Shown one piece after another: positions 14,084 to 22,943 of a stretch of DNA of 25,576 bases (position 1 is its first letter; each line of letters opens with the position of its first letter). This DNA is from Limisphaerales bacterium (lineage in GTDB: Bacteria; Verrucomicrobiota; Verrucomicrobiia; Limisphaerales; UBA11358). A program made the position numbers and the translations under genes. The DNA is taken from positions 5,105-30,680 of the forward strand of contig PKZR01000324.1 in NCBI GenBank assembly GCA_003133815.1, given 5' to 3'. The notes under the pieces are model-generated. The model did not search any database. It was not told the DNA's origin and worked only from the letters and a program-made list of their open reading frames with translations.

Positions 14084-15873
14084 TCAGAATCCCGAGGTGG
14101 TGATGCGGATGGCGGTGCTGGCAAGATTGACCTGACCAAGGATGGGGTTCACTAGATCCGATATGACGGACTTTCCGCCATAGGTGACTCCGCCGATGAA
14201 ATTGACATCTCCGACCACGGACGATCCGAAATTCGCCACGCCGAGATAGCTGGCCAGGTTCACGGCGCCCGTGCCGTTGAAGGCCACGTTTTGCAGATTG
14301 ATGGTGTGCGAGGCCATGTTGACGGTGGAATACGAGGTGAAGTCCGCATTGTTGACGGAAATGAAGGTGGTCGCGGTCAGATTAACCGAGCTGTAGGGTC
14401 CGCTGCCGGTGAACGTGGCGCCCGTGCCGTCCAGCAGGATGCCGTCGCCGGAATACAGCGTGAGGGAGCCCGCCTGGATGGAAGTGCCGCTGACCGAGAC
14501 CGACCCGCTGGTGGAATCCAGATACACGGAGCCGTTGACGGGATCGGTGGTGATGTTCGCGCCGTTCACGGTGATGCCCGAAGGCCCGGTCAGGTTCACG
14601 GAGCCGCCGCCGGTATTGGCGGCATTGAACGAACCGTTTTGAACATCCAGCGCGCCGGTGGCGGTGACGTTGATGTTGCCGGCGGTGTTGGCCAGGTTGT
14701 GACCTGGTTCAGCGACATGTCGCCGCCGGACAGCAAAATAAAATCCTCCACTTCGGCTTCCAGCGTCGCGCCGGAAACGATGGACAACGCCCCGGCCTCA
14801 AGCAGGAGCGTGGAAAGCAGGGGCTGGGCAAATCCGGTGAACGTGACCGAACCGTTGACGGTCATCGTGCCCGGCGCGACAAAATAGAAATACGCCTGCG
14901 ACGTGAACGGGCTTAAATCAATCGTCGGGGTGTTGATGACGATGTTCGGATCGGCTGCGGGGGCCGCAAAAGACATTTCGTCGTCGGTCTGGGTGTGGGT
15001 CAGGAAGGTGATGTAGCTGGTGTCCAGCGCGGGGGCGTTGATGACCACGGCGTTCGGCGGAGGCGTGCTGTTTCCCGAAGAACTGCCGGCATTTTTGTTG
15101 TTGTTCACAATATCAAGGACCGTCTGGAGGGTGCCGGAGTCCTCCTGAAACACCTGCACGGAATCGCGCGTGGCGGAGTTGCCCGCAACCAGCCCCGTGT
15201 CCACGGCCTGGCCGTTCTCGATCAACTGGAGCTGTTTGACGATCTCGGCGTTGATAAGCGGCAGGGACGGCAGCGGATGGTCGAACCCGCTCACCAGCAG
15301 GCTGCCCTTTGACTGCGTGTCCAGCCGGAAAATGATGATTGGCGAGGGCTGTTTTCCGCCGGGCAGGATGAATGTCATCTGGCCGGGTTCAAGATATTGC
15401 CTCAGCCCGTTCAGGAAACGAATTTCAGTCCGCCCCTCGAGGTCCAGCAGCTTGAAACCGCCGTCGGCCGTGCACGTGACGATGATGGTGGTTCCGACCA
15501 CGGCGGCGGTGGCGGTGGCGGTGCGGATGGTGCCGCCGCCCTTGCCGTGGGGTGAATGGAACAGGAGGCTGCCCTGATGCAGGTCGATCGTGCGCCTTTC
15601 GGGGTCGAAGGAAAAAATCGTGTTTGCCCCGACGCGCGTGATGGTGTCGTCCGCCGCAACAAGTTCCGCGCGCGAGTCGGGGCCGGTGCGCAGCACGGCC
15701 GGCATTCTGAAAACATCGTTGACCGTGGCGGCACGCAGCGACTTGTCCGCCGCCGAAATGACCTGCACGTTGTTGACGACCTGGGTGAATTTCGATGACT
15801 TCAAATCAGCGGCGGGGCTGTTGAACGGCCACAAACAACCGACGGTAAAAGCCAGGTTGATGAGTTTCTTCAT
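14084..15873 (-). CDS. Secreted FecR-domain protein with beta-helix-like tail, one-base frameshift
   Basis: The start at 15873 gives signal peptide MKKLINLAFTVGCLWPFNSPAA. A FecR-type domain follows (about residues 35-200; AELVAADDTITRVGANTIFSF, then GTIRTATATAAVVGTTIIV), then a linker and a long repetitive Gly/Asn/Thr/Ser-rich region likely to form a beta-helix. At about 14700 the frame changes: one frame ends LLSGGDMSLNQVT and the other continues LANTAGNINVTATGALDVQ through to ITTSGF at 14084. One additional A would restore V-T-N-L-A-N, so a single-base loss is the simplest reading. The full protein would be about 595 residues. It is probably exported to the cell surface. The family is frequent in Verrucomicrobiota (from memory); its function is not known. 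A sequencing error would explain the shift equally well. Confidence 0.78.
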
Positions 15874-16024
15874 GAACCGAACAATTGATACAAGTTTGCC
15901 TTTGCAAATCATCCGCGACGACGCCTTCATTATAGCAAATTTTGTTCGTTCCGTCAAACGACGCGCGCCACAACAAATGGGAGCTTTCACATTCGCCATC
16001 CTGAAAAGAAAAGGAAGCAACCGG

Positions 16025-16068
16025 AAAAAAACAGGCCCCGGCTAGGAGGTTGATCCACCGGCCGGGAC
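16025..16068 (-). terminator. Intrinsic terminator for the minus-strand gene at 16181-17544
   Basis: Read on the minus strand, GTCCCGGC pairs with GCCGGGGC (8 bp with one wobble, 18-nt loop), followed by TG and a run of seven T (16031-16025). It lies about 110 bp past the restored end of the upstream gene and before the FecR-domain gene, so the two are probably separate units. The 307-bp gap 15874-16180 otherwise shows only the presumed FecR promoter region. Confidence 0.7.
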
Positions 16069-16180
16069 TGGAAGAATGAAGCCGCGTGCAGTTTAGCTGG
16101 CAGACTACTTCAATTAAGACCCATGAACCAACTATCGCAATTGCCATGCCAAGCCTGATATTGCCCCGATACCATTAAAT

Positions 16181-17544
16181 TCAGGGTTTTTTAACATAGG
16201 CACGCGCTTCCTGTGGATATTCGCTGTTTTTTATTGTCCCGTCCGGCCAAAAAACATCCACTGGGATGCCGCCGCCGTTCAATTCGATTTTAGGCGCATA
16301 TAGACCACCTGCATCGGGGGGGTGGCAGGATAGGTGGCCAGCAGGTCTGGAATATGCATGATCATCCAGGGCTGGCGGTAGTTGTTGCCGTTTTTGGTGA
16401 AGACCAGGTCGTCGGCCAGAAAGACGGCGGAGTGCTTGACCTCGTTCCGGTTGTTCATCAGCAGCAGGATGTCGCCGCAAAGGGAGGGCGCGGAGATCTG
16501 ATAATAATTTTTGCGGATGTAATCCACCGCGAAATCCGGATTGTTGAAGCGGTTGTCGGGCGTCTCGCTTGAGAAATTAAACGTGGACCAGTGGCAGTCC
16601 ATGATGGGGTCGCCGGGCTGGTTCGGCAGCGGAAAGGTGTAAAGCCGGTCGCGGGCGAATTTTGGCAGGAGGTAAAACAGGCTGAGGTTGCCGCCTTCGG
16701 GCACCTGCTTGAGCGCCTCCATCAAGGGGCGGACATCGGTGAAGCGCACGTTCGGAACATTGCCCCAATAGGCGGCTATCTTGTCGATGTCCGTGTCCGG
16801 CCTGATGACTAGGCCGGCGAAGACGGCGGACTGCCGCGAGAGCACCTTTGCCATGGCCACGCGGCGATCAACGGTGGGAATCCGGGACATCAGGGCCGGA
16901 TAATCCGACAACTGCCAGGCATTGCCATTCGCATAGACAAGCCGCTTCAGCAACGCCACGTCGTCCGGTTGCAGCCGCGAATCCGCATAGATGGAATCAA
17001 TGGTTCCTCCCGGAAAAATAAACGGATAATCCAGATACAAATTGACGCCCGTTCCGGCCAGCGAAAGGGACAGTTTCGAACGCGTTGCGGCATCGAGCGA
17101 AAACAAAAAATCCGTGGCTGGCACAAGCGTCGTCCCCGAAGCATCCGCATGGACAGCTTCCGGGGCCAGCGCGGCGGCGACCTGCGCGACCGTCAAGCCG
17201 TTCCTGGACAGGAGTGCCTTGACGTCGTCCGGCTTCATGTTGGCGAAGAGCCAGGTTTCCGGCACCGGCTTGCTCACCTCTTCGGTCAGAAATTCAGCCG
17301 GGCGTTCCAGTTCGATGTCGCGGGTGACCAATTCGCCCCACGGGCCGACGTGAATTGAGCGCGTCTTGTCCTTGGGATCCACCGCAAAAGCGTCCGCAAG
17401 TTTCGGCTGGTTTGCGGCGGCAAGCTTGTAGGCAATGGCCGAGGAACCGGCCAGCAGGGCGAGGCTGAACACGACCAAGCCGGCCAGCGTGAATTGAAAG
17501 ACATTGCCGGGCCGCGCGGATTCGCCCTGTTTGGATTTTTTCAT
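16181..17544 (-). CDS. Membrane-anchored protein with NlpC/P60-like C-terminal domain, frameshift near 3' end
   Basis: The protein has an N-terminal membrane segment (about 15-40), placing the rest in the periplasm. Residues 60-310 are not recognised. The end carries a papain-like pattern: Cys317 (MDCHWSTFNF), then CGDILLLMNNRNEV and His371 (KHSAVFLADD), as in NlpC/P60 cell-wall hydrolases, where a Cys and this His form the active site. The uninterrupted frame stops at 16279 after MRLKSN. An adjacent frame then continues NGGGIPVDVFWPDGTIKNSE to a stop at 16181, which reads as genuine protein. One extra T would join them (L-K-S-N-L-N-G-G-G). The peptidase link is inferred from residue pattern only, and the protein may be a conserved family of unknown role. 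Confidence 0.65.
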
Positions 17545-17854
17545 GGAGAGATGTCCGGCGATACTTCAGCCGGTGCGAAGCGAAATGAATGAAACATCAT
17601 GCAATTAAAATGACGTGATGACGGATGACATTATGTCAGAAGTTTCGGATTTTTCAAGTGGTTCCGCCCGATGCATTTAAGGGCAGACGATTGGGAACGG
17701 ATTTTACCGGTGCAGACCCGGCTGCTGGAGGATTTAATTCATGCCGAAATGGCCGGCAACCATCGTCAACGGCCATTGTAAAACCTGTGTGACAATCCAT
17801 CGCCCGCTTGACTCTGTGCGCCGCTCTGGCTGAATGTCCGCCAGTCGCGACATT
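17545..17854. promoter_or_regulatory. Divergent intergenic region with two palindromes
   Basis: This 310-bp region separates the minus-strand membrane protein from the plus-strand phosphatase. It holds TGACA-TTA-TGTCA (17626-17638), a compact dyad of the size used by dimeric repressors, with TGACG/TGACA half-site-like repeats just to its left. A second, longer inverted repeat is AATGGCCG (17748-17755) with CGGCCATT (17770-17777). No coding frame with family similarity was seen here. Confidence 0.45.
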
Positions 17855-18826
17855 ATGAAACACACACGGCGCGAATTTGTCCGCACGCTTTTTGTGGCCA
17901 CTCAGGCCGCAGTGGCCGCCCGCTTCCTGCCCGGCGGCCTGTTTGCCGCCGAAGAGGCCGGCACGCTGCCCGGCAGCGGCTTCAACTTCATCATCTTTGG
18001 CGACTGGGGGCGGAACGGCGAAAGCGACCAGTCCGAGGTCGCGGCACAGATGGCGCTGGCCGCCAAGGCGACCGGTGCGCGGTTCATCGTTTCCGTGGGA
18101 GACAATTTTTATGAGGACGGCGTCGCCTCCGCCGACGATCCGCAGTGGAAGACCTCCTTTGAAAATGTCTACCGCGACCCGGCCCTGCAGATTCCATGGC
18201 AGGTCATCCTGGGCAATCACGATTATCACGGCAACTGCGACGCCCAGCTGGAATACGCCCGAAACCATCCGCGCTGGAACATGCCCGCACGCTATTTTCT
18301 TCAGACCCATCACATTGACACCGGCGTCGCCGCCGACTTTTTCTATCTCGACACCACGCCGATGGTCACAAGCTACTGGAGTTCCGGCAAGACGAGCGCC
18401 CATGTCGCGACACAGGACGTTAAGAAACAGCTCGGCTGGTTCAAGGACGCCCTGGCCGCTTCACAGGCGCGCTGGAAAATTGTCATCGGCCACCATCCCA
18501 TTTATTCCGGCGGCGAGCATGGCGACACGCCCGAGCTCATCGAAAACATCCTGCCGCTGCTCCATGAACACAAGGTGCAGGCCTGGTTCAACGGCCATGA
18601 CCACGACCTCCAGCATCTCGTGGCGGGCAACCTCAACCTGTTTTGTTCCGGGGCTGGCTCGCAGGTCCGCCCCACCAAGGATACAGTCCACACCAAATTC
18701 GCCCAATCGCGTTCGGGCTTCACCACTGTTTCCCTGCAGCCCGACCGCATGCTGGTGAGCATGACGGACAACCACGGCCAGATTCTATATTCCACCACCG
18801 TCCCGGCCGGTGCGGTTGCGGGCTGA
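17855..18826 (+). CDS. Tat-exported tartrate-resistant (purple) acid phosphatase-type metallophosphoesterase
   Basis: The 323-residue enzyme has a twin-arginine signal (TRREFVRT at 4-11, then a hydrophobic stretch to about 35), so it is exported folded. Metallophosphoesterase motifs appear in order: GDWG, GDNFY, GNHDYHGN, GHHP and GHDHDLQH, supplying the Asp, Asn, Tyr and His ligands of a dinuclear metal site. GNHDYHGN, the GHDHDLQH sequence and SGAGSQ make it close to the small (type 5) purple acid phosphatases. It would release phosphate from phosphomonoesters in the periplasm. The ATG at 17855 is preferred over 17834 because it places the Tat motif near the N-terminus. A short inverted repeat follows the stop, and the next gene starts about 95 bp later. 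Confidence 0.93.
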   Translation: MKHTRREFVRTLFVATQAAVAARFLPGGLFAAEEAGTLPGSGFNFIIFGDWGRNGESDQSEVAAQMALAAKATGARFIVSVGDNFYEDGVASADDPQWKTSFENVYRDPALQIPWQVILGNHDYHGNCDAQLEYARNHPRWNMPARYFLQTHHIDTGVAADFFYLDTTPMVTSYWSSGKTSAHVATQDVKKQLGWFKDALAASQARWKIVIGHHPIYSGGEHGDTPELIENILPLLHEHKVQAWFNGHDHDLQHLVAGNLNLFCSGAGSQVRPTKDTVHTKFAQSRSGFTTVSLQPDRMLVSMTDNHGQILYSTTVPAGAVAG

Positions 18827-18835
18827 GTTTCAGAT

Positions 18836-18862
18836 TTTCATGACAAAACTTTAATCATGAAA
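18836..18862. other. 8-bp perfect inverted repeat before the beta-propeller gene
   Basis: TTTCATGA (18836-18843) and TCATGAAA (18855-18862) flank an 11-nt AT-rich spacer, 10 bp after the phosphatase stop. It may be an operator for the next gene or a weak terminator; a T-rich stretch follows only about 10 bp later. Confidence 0.45.
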
Positions 18863-18922
18863 CTCTGGTCATTTTTATCGCGTCTGACAGACTGTTGCAA
18901 CCAAACCCATTCAAACTTTATC

Positions 18923-20011
18923 ATGAAAAAATTGACACCGTTATCCTGCGTAATGCTCGGCCTGGGCCTGATGGCCGGCAATGTTTCCGCCCAGGACTCC
19001 GCCACGCCATACAAGGTTCTCGACACCACCAAGCTCATGGGCAACGGCGGCATTGACTATGTCTACGCCGACAACGACGAACGGCGTGTCTATGTGCCGC
19101 GCGGCGGCAATATCTTCGTGTTCGACCTAGACACGCACAAGTATATCGGCTCCATCACCAACACCGGCGGCCACGGCGTGGCCGTTGACACCGCGACGCA
19201 TCACGGTTTCAGCAGCGCCGCCAAGATTGCCATGTTCGACACGGAGACGATGCAGAAGATCAAGGACATTGATGTTCAGAGCAGGCCCGACGGCATCCTG
19301 CTGGAGCCGTTCACGGACAAGGTTCTTATTTTCAGCCACGCATCACCCAGCATCACCGCGATTGATCCCAAGGACGGCACGGTCACCGGCACAATTGACA
19401 TTCCTGACGGCGGTATGGAGGAGGCCCGGAGCGACGGGCAGGGGAAATTGTATTGTGATGTCGAGAACCAGAAAAAAATCGCCGTCGTGGACATGAAGGC
19501 CATGAAGGTCCTCACCCTGTATGACCTCGGCGACACCGCCGGCGAGCCGGGCGGCCTCGGTCTGGACGTGAAGAACCACATCCTGTTCGCCATGTGCGCA
19601 AATCCAAATGTCTGCGTCGTGGTGAATGCCGACGACGGCAAGGTGCTCGCCACGCTGCCCCTCGACGGCGGCACAGATGGCGGCGGGTTCAATCCCGCCA
19701 CGATGGAGGCATGGAGTTCGCAACGCAACGGCACGCTCACAATCATCAAGGAAAGCAGCCCGACGAGCTTTGCGGTGGAACAGACCGTGCAAACCAAGCA
19801 GGGCTGCAAAACCTCGTCACTCGACACCAAGAACAACCAGATTGTTCTGATCTGCACCGAACGTCTGGCACCTGCGCCGGGCACCAATGTCACAATGGTC
19901 GCCAATCTGACACCGTTGCCTGCAACCAATGCACCCGCCGGCGGGCAGCGGCGTGGCGGACGCGGCGGTGGCGGTCCAGGCAATCTCGATGTGCTGTGGG
20001 TCGGCCGTTGA
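18923..20011 (+). CDS. Secreted YVTN-type beta-propeller protein
   Basis: The start at 18923 gives MKKLTPLSCVMLGLGLMAGNVSAQD, a clean signal peptide with cleavage after SA; the longer frame from 18857 adds 22 residues without signal character. The 362-residue protein is built of repeated blade-like units of the form 'VYVPRGGNIFVFDLDTHKYI', 'LIFSHASPSITAIDPKDGTV' and 'LFAMCANPNVCVVVNADDGK', as in YVTN/NHL propellers. The tail is Gly/Arg-rich (GGQRRGGRGGGG). It probably acts outside the cytoplasm in binding or as an unassigned enzyme scaffold; no catalytic residues are evident. It is terminated by the strong hairpin at 20034-20062 and is separated from the RNA methyltransferase that follows. 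The specific ligand is unknown. Confidence 0.85.
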   Translation: MKKLTPLSCVMLGLGLMAGNVSAQDSATPYKVLDTTKLMGNGGIDYVYADNDERRVYVPRGGNIFVFDLDTHKYIGSITNTGGHGVAVDTATHHGFSSAAKIAMFDTETMQKIKDIDVQSRPDGILLEPFTDKVLIFSHASPSITAIDPKDGTVTGTIDIPDGGMEEARSDGQGKLYCDVENQKKIAVVDMKAMKVLTLYDLGDTAGEPGGLGLDVKNHILFAMCANPNVCVVVNADDGKVLATLPLDGGTDGGGFNPATMEAWSSQRNGTLTIIKESSPTSFAVEQTVQTKQGCKTSSLDTKNNQIVLICTERLAPAPGTNVTMVANLTPLPATNAPAGGQRRGGRGGGGPGNLDVLWVGR

Positions 20012-20033
20012 TTTTAGGACATTTCACGGATGC

Positions 20034-20062
20034 AAGCCCAGCCGGTCATGGCTGGGCTTTTT
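20034..20062 (+). terminator. Strong intrinsic terminator after the beta-propeller gene
   Basis: AAGCCCAGCC (20034-20043) pairs perfectly with GGCTGGGCTT (20050-20059) around a GGTCAT loop, followed by a T-run (20058-20062) and a T-rich tail. It lies 22 bp past the stop codon and is the clearest terminator in the window. Confidence 0.92.
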
Positions 20063-20134
20063 CATTTTTGAATTTGGTTTTCCGGCTTTCAAAAATTGAC
20101 TCTGCAGGCTTTCCGACGCAGCCTTGCTGGAACC

Positions 20135-20950
20135 ATGTCGGTCCTGCACATCCAACCTGTTCAATCGCTTGAAACGCCGGAACTGGAGTTGTATCGCACG
20201 TTGCGGCGTACCGAGGAGCACGAACAGGCCGGCGTGCTCGTGGCCGCAAATGCGAAGGTCATTCGACGCCTGCTCGCGAGCCGTTTCACCGTGGTCTCAG
20301 CATTGCTCACCCCGGCCTGGCTCGAACAATTTGAACCTCTTCTACGCAAACGCCCGGAGCAGATTTCCATTTACGTCGCCGAACAGAAAGTGCTGGAAAC
20401 CATCACCGGTTACAAAATGCACCAGGGCGCTCTGGCCGTGGCCAGAATCCCACCACGGCCGGATTTTGAAAACTTGCTGGAAAATTCCCCACGTCCGCTG
20501 CTACTTGCCGCCGTGGAAGGCATTGCCAGCGCGGAAAATCTCGGCGCAGTGGTGCGGAGCTGCGCGGCGTTCGGCGCGCATTTCCTGATCGTGGGTGAGA
20601 CGTGCGGCAGCCCGTTCCAACGCCGTGCGGTTGCCGGTTCCATGGGTGCCATCTTCGAGCAGCCGGTGGTGCGGGTGAATAATCTGGTGAAAACTCTGGC
20701 AACATTGCACGCACGCGGCGTGCGCTGTCTGGCGGCGCATCCCCGGCCCGGTGCGAAGAAACTGTCCGCCGTGGATTTGCGCGGCGATTGCTGCCTGCTG
20801 TTTGGCGCGGAAGGGCCTGGACTCACGGGAAACGCGCTGGCGGCGTGCGATGACATGGTGGAAATCCCGATGCCGTCGCACATGAATTCCCTTAACGTGG
20901 CCGCAGCCACAGCGGTGTTCCTTTATGAAGCCACCCGGCAGCGCGGCTGA
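20135..20950 (+). CDS. SpoU/TrmH-family RNA 2'-O-ribose methyltransferase
   Basis: This 271-residue enzyme would methylate ribose 2'-OH in tRNA or rRNA using S-adenosylmethionine. An N-terminal substrate-binding domain (about 1-110) is followed by the SPOUT knot with its three motifs: NLGAVVRSCAAFGA (about 136-149; Asn and Arg catalytic), LLFGAEGPGL (about 220-230) and IPMPSHMNSLNVAAATAVFLYE (about 243-264). The ATG at 20135 is used because the open frame to 20096 starts at a TTG and overlaps the spacer after the terminator. It has its own unit, isolated by terminator 20034-20062, and is a housekeeping gene set among the electron-transfer genes. The exact RNA target cannot be told from sequence alone. 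Confidence 0.92.
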   Translation: MSVLHIQPVQSLETPELELYRTLRRTEEHEQAGVLVAANAKVIRRLLASRFTVVSALLTPAWLEQFEPLLRKRPEQISIYVAEQKVLETITGYKMHQGALAVARIPPRPDFENLLENSPRPLLLAAVEGIASAENLGAVVRSCAAFGAHFLIVGETCGSPFQRRAVAGSMGAIFEQPVVRVNNLVKTLATLHARGVRCLAAHPRPGAKKLSAVDLRGDCCLLFGAEGPGLTGNALAACDDMVEIPMPSHMNSLNVAAATAVFLYEATRQRG

Positions 20951-21113
20951 CATTTACAGATTTCAGTGCTTGTTCTTAAACTGGTCTTCCACACTTCGAT
21001 TTTTTCGACACGCTTTCGCCCTTCGGTGAAGTCAATTTTTCCAGTTCAAAAACGTGCTAGTAGTTGGCAAGGAAAGTGGAGTGTTCTCCCGCCATCTCGG
21101 GTGAAATTGGGGT

Positions 21114-22787
21114 ATGAAACGCGTTTCATGCCTTTGGTTGGTGTCTGGATTGTTCGCTGTAATGGCAATGTCCGTATTCGCCGGCGTCAAAAACAGCGAC
21201 TGCCTTGATTGTCACGGCGACAACACGCTGTTCAAAACAAACTCGGCGGGGAAGGCCATCTCGCTTTTTATTGACGTGGAGAAATTCAAACTATCCGCGC
21301 ACGCGACCAATTCCTGCATCAGTTGCCATGCGGACGTCACGGCGAAACATCCCGACGACAACAAAATCCTGCTGCCGGTGAACTGCGCGAGCTGCCACGA
21401 GCGGCAGGCGGAAAGCTTCAACGCCAGCGTACACGGCCTCGCGCTCAGGACCGGCCACGACGACGTGGCAACGTGCCAGGACTGCCACGATTCGCACGAG
21501 ATCATTTCCGACAACGCGCCGACCTCGCCGATTTATTTCACGCGGCAGGCCGAGACCTGCGGCGCCTGCCACAAAAAAGAGGCGCGCGACTGGGAGGCCA
21601 GCGTCCACGGCAAGGCCGTCGCCGCCGGCTCGCACGACGCGCCGACCTGCACCGGCTGCCATGACGAGCATAAAATCCGTTCGCTCAAAAACGTTTCCGC
21701 CGCGACCATTTCCGGGGAGGTTTGCAGCCGCTGCCACGCGTCGGAACGGTTGAACACCAAATACAACCTGCCGTCCGACCGTGTGAGCACCTTTTTTGAA
21801 AGCTATCACGGGCTGGCCGGCCAATACGGTTCCACCGTCGCGGCGAACTGCGCGAGCTGCCACGGCTTTCACAAAATCCTGCCGTCGTCCGACACAAACT
21901 CGACGATCAACAAAACCCATCTCGTCGAGACGTGTGGCAAATGTCATCCGGGCGACAACGAAAAATTTGCGCTCGGAAAAATCCACATCGCCCCGGACGG
22001 AATGGCGGGTGGCTCGGACGTGGGCAGCCGCTTGAACCGCTGGGTGCGGAAAATTTATCTCGTCCTGATTTTCGCAACCATCGGCGCGATGGCCTTGCAC
22101 AACGGTATTCTGTTCATCAAAAAGACGCTGGCGCGCCTGCGCGCGACGACCCGGCCCGTCCTGCGCATGAACGCGGCACAGCGCTGGCAGCATTTCATGC
22201 TGGCCTCAAGCTTCATCGTGCTGGCGATCACCGGGTTCGCCCTGAAATTTCCTGACTCTTGGCTGGCACGCTGTTTGGGATCAAGCGAGCCGGTTCGTCG
22301 CTGGGTGCATCGCATCGCCGGAATCATCCTGCTGGCCGTCGGCGCATATCATATTATTTACATTCTGGCGACGCGTGATGGCCGCCGGCTGGTGCGCGAT
22401 TTGTTTCCGGTAAAACAGGATCTGGCTGATATGTGGTGTGCGGTGCGTTATCTCACGGGCTTGCAAAAGAAGAGGCCGGAAATCGGCCGCTTTGGTTACG
22501 CCGAGAAAATGGAATACTGGGCGGTGATCTGGGGCACGATTATCATGGGCGCAACGGGCCTGATGATCTGGCTCAAAATTGACGTGACACGGTTCCTGCC
22601 GCGCTGGGCTGTCGAGGTCGCGACGACGATTCATTATTACGAGGCGGTGCTGGCATGCCTGGCGATTGTTGTCTGGCATTTTTATCATGTCATTTTCGAC
22701 CCCGACGTTTATCCCATCAATCCTGCCTGTGTTGACGGCCTCATTTCCGGGGAACTTCAGAAACACGAGCATCCACTGGAAAAATGA
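21114..22787 (+). CDS. Nine-haem c / membrane cytochrome b fusion, CbcL-like quinone oxidoreductase
   Basis: The 557-residue product has an N-terminal signal (to about 23) and nine CXXCH sites (Cys30, 68, 91, 121, 149, 179, 204, 246, 274). A membrane cytochrome b domain follows, with His360, 399, 413, 507, 522 and 525 on hydrophobic helices (QRWQHFMLASSFIVLAITGF, VHRIAGIILLAVGAYHII, WHFYHVIF). Nine c haems plus a di-haem b domain is the CbcL arrangement of Geobacter. It shares with the protein at 7412-9574 the sequence CHGFH-x-ILP-x-S before the last haem and the KCHPG last site, so the two are paralogues; this one is shorter and has two fewer haems. It likely oxidises menaquinol and feeds periplasmic carriers. 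A GC-poor leader of about 160 bp precedes it. Electron direction is inferred. Confidence 0.9.
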   Translation: MKRVSCLWLVSGLFAVMAMSVFAGVKNSDCLDCHGDNTLFKTNSAGKAISLFIDVEKFKLSAHATNSCISCHADVTAKHPDDNKILLPVNCASCHERQAESFNASVHGLALRTGHDDVATCQDCHDSHEIISDNAPTSPIYFTRQAETCGACHKKEARDWEASVHGKAVAAGSHDAPTCTGCHDEHKIRSLKNVSAATISGEVCSRCHASERLNTKYNLPSDRVSTFFESYHGLAGQYGSTVAANCASCHGFHKILPSSDTNSTINKTHLVETCGKCHPGDNEKFALGKIHIAPDGMAGGSDVGSRLNRWVRKIYLVLIFATIGAMALHNGILFIKKTLARLRATTRPVLRMNAAQRWQHFMLASSFIVLAITGFALKFPDSWLARCLGSSEPVRRWVHRIAGIILLAVGAYHIIYILATRDGRRLVRDLFPVKQDLADMWCAVRYLTGLQKKRPEIGRFGYAEKMEYWAVIWGTIIMGATGLMIWLKIDVTRFLPRWAVEVATTIHYYEAVLACLAIVVWHFYHVIFDPDVYPINPACVDGLISGELQKHEHPLEK

Positions 22788-22854
22788 TGCGGCGATGAAC
22801 GGCGGGCGCGCCCCGGATTGATTTGGACTGCCTGCCTGTTTGCGAGGTAATCAG

Positions 22855-22878
22855 ATATTGTTATTGAAATGACAATAT
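22855..22878. promoter_or_regulatory. AT-rich dyad upstream of the cytochrome c maturation operon
   Basis: ATATTGT (22855-22861) and ACAATAT (22872-22878) form a perfect 7-bp inverted repeat with a 10-bp spacer, centred about 77 bp before the lipoprotein start. It stands out in an otherwise GC-rich context and has the spacing of a two-half-site regulator operator. The regulator is unknown. Confidence 0.5.
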
Positions 22879-22943
22879 ATGTTGTATCAAAGCCAAAGAA
22901 TGTCGTGCGGCCTGCCGTGAATTCGTTTAACAATTATGCACAA

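Noticed and set aside
19276..19983. Minus-strand 235-codon frame opposite the beta-propeller gene
   Set aside because: It is a shadow of the supported secreted protein, with low-complexity Pro/Ser/Arg content and no motifs.
20951..21113. Weak hairpin near 21015-21030 as terminator of the RNA methyltransferase gene
   Set aside because: The stem is only about six pairs with a wobble, and the T-run is offset, so I could not support it.
21291..22193. 300-codon minus-strand frame opposite the nine-haem gene
   Set aside because: The same shadow effect: no signal, domain or start context, and it lies wholly within a well-supported gene.
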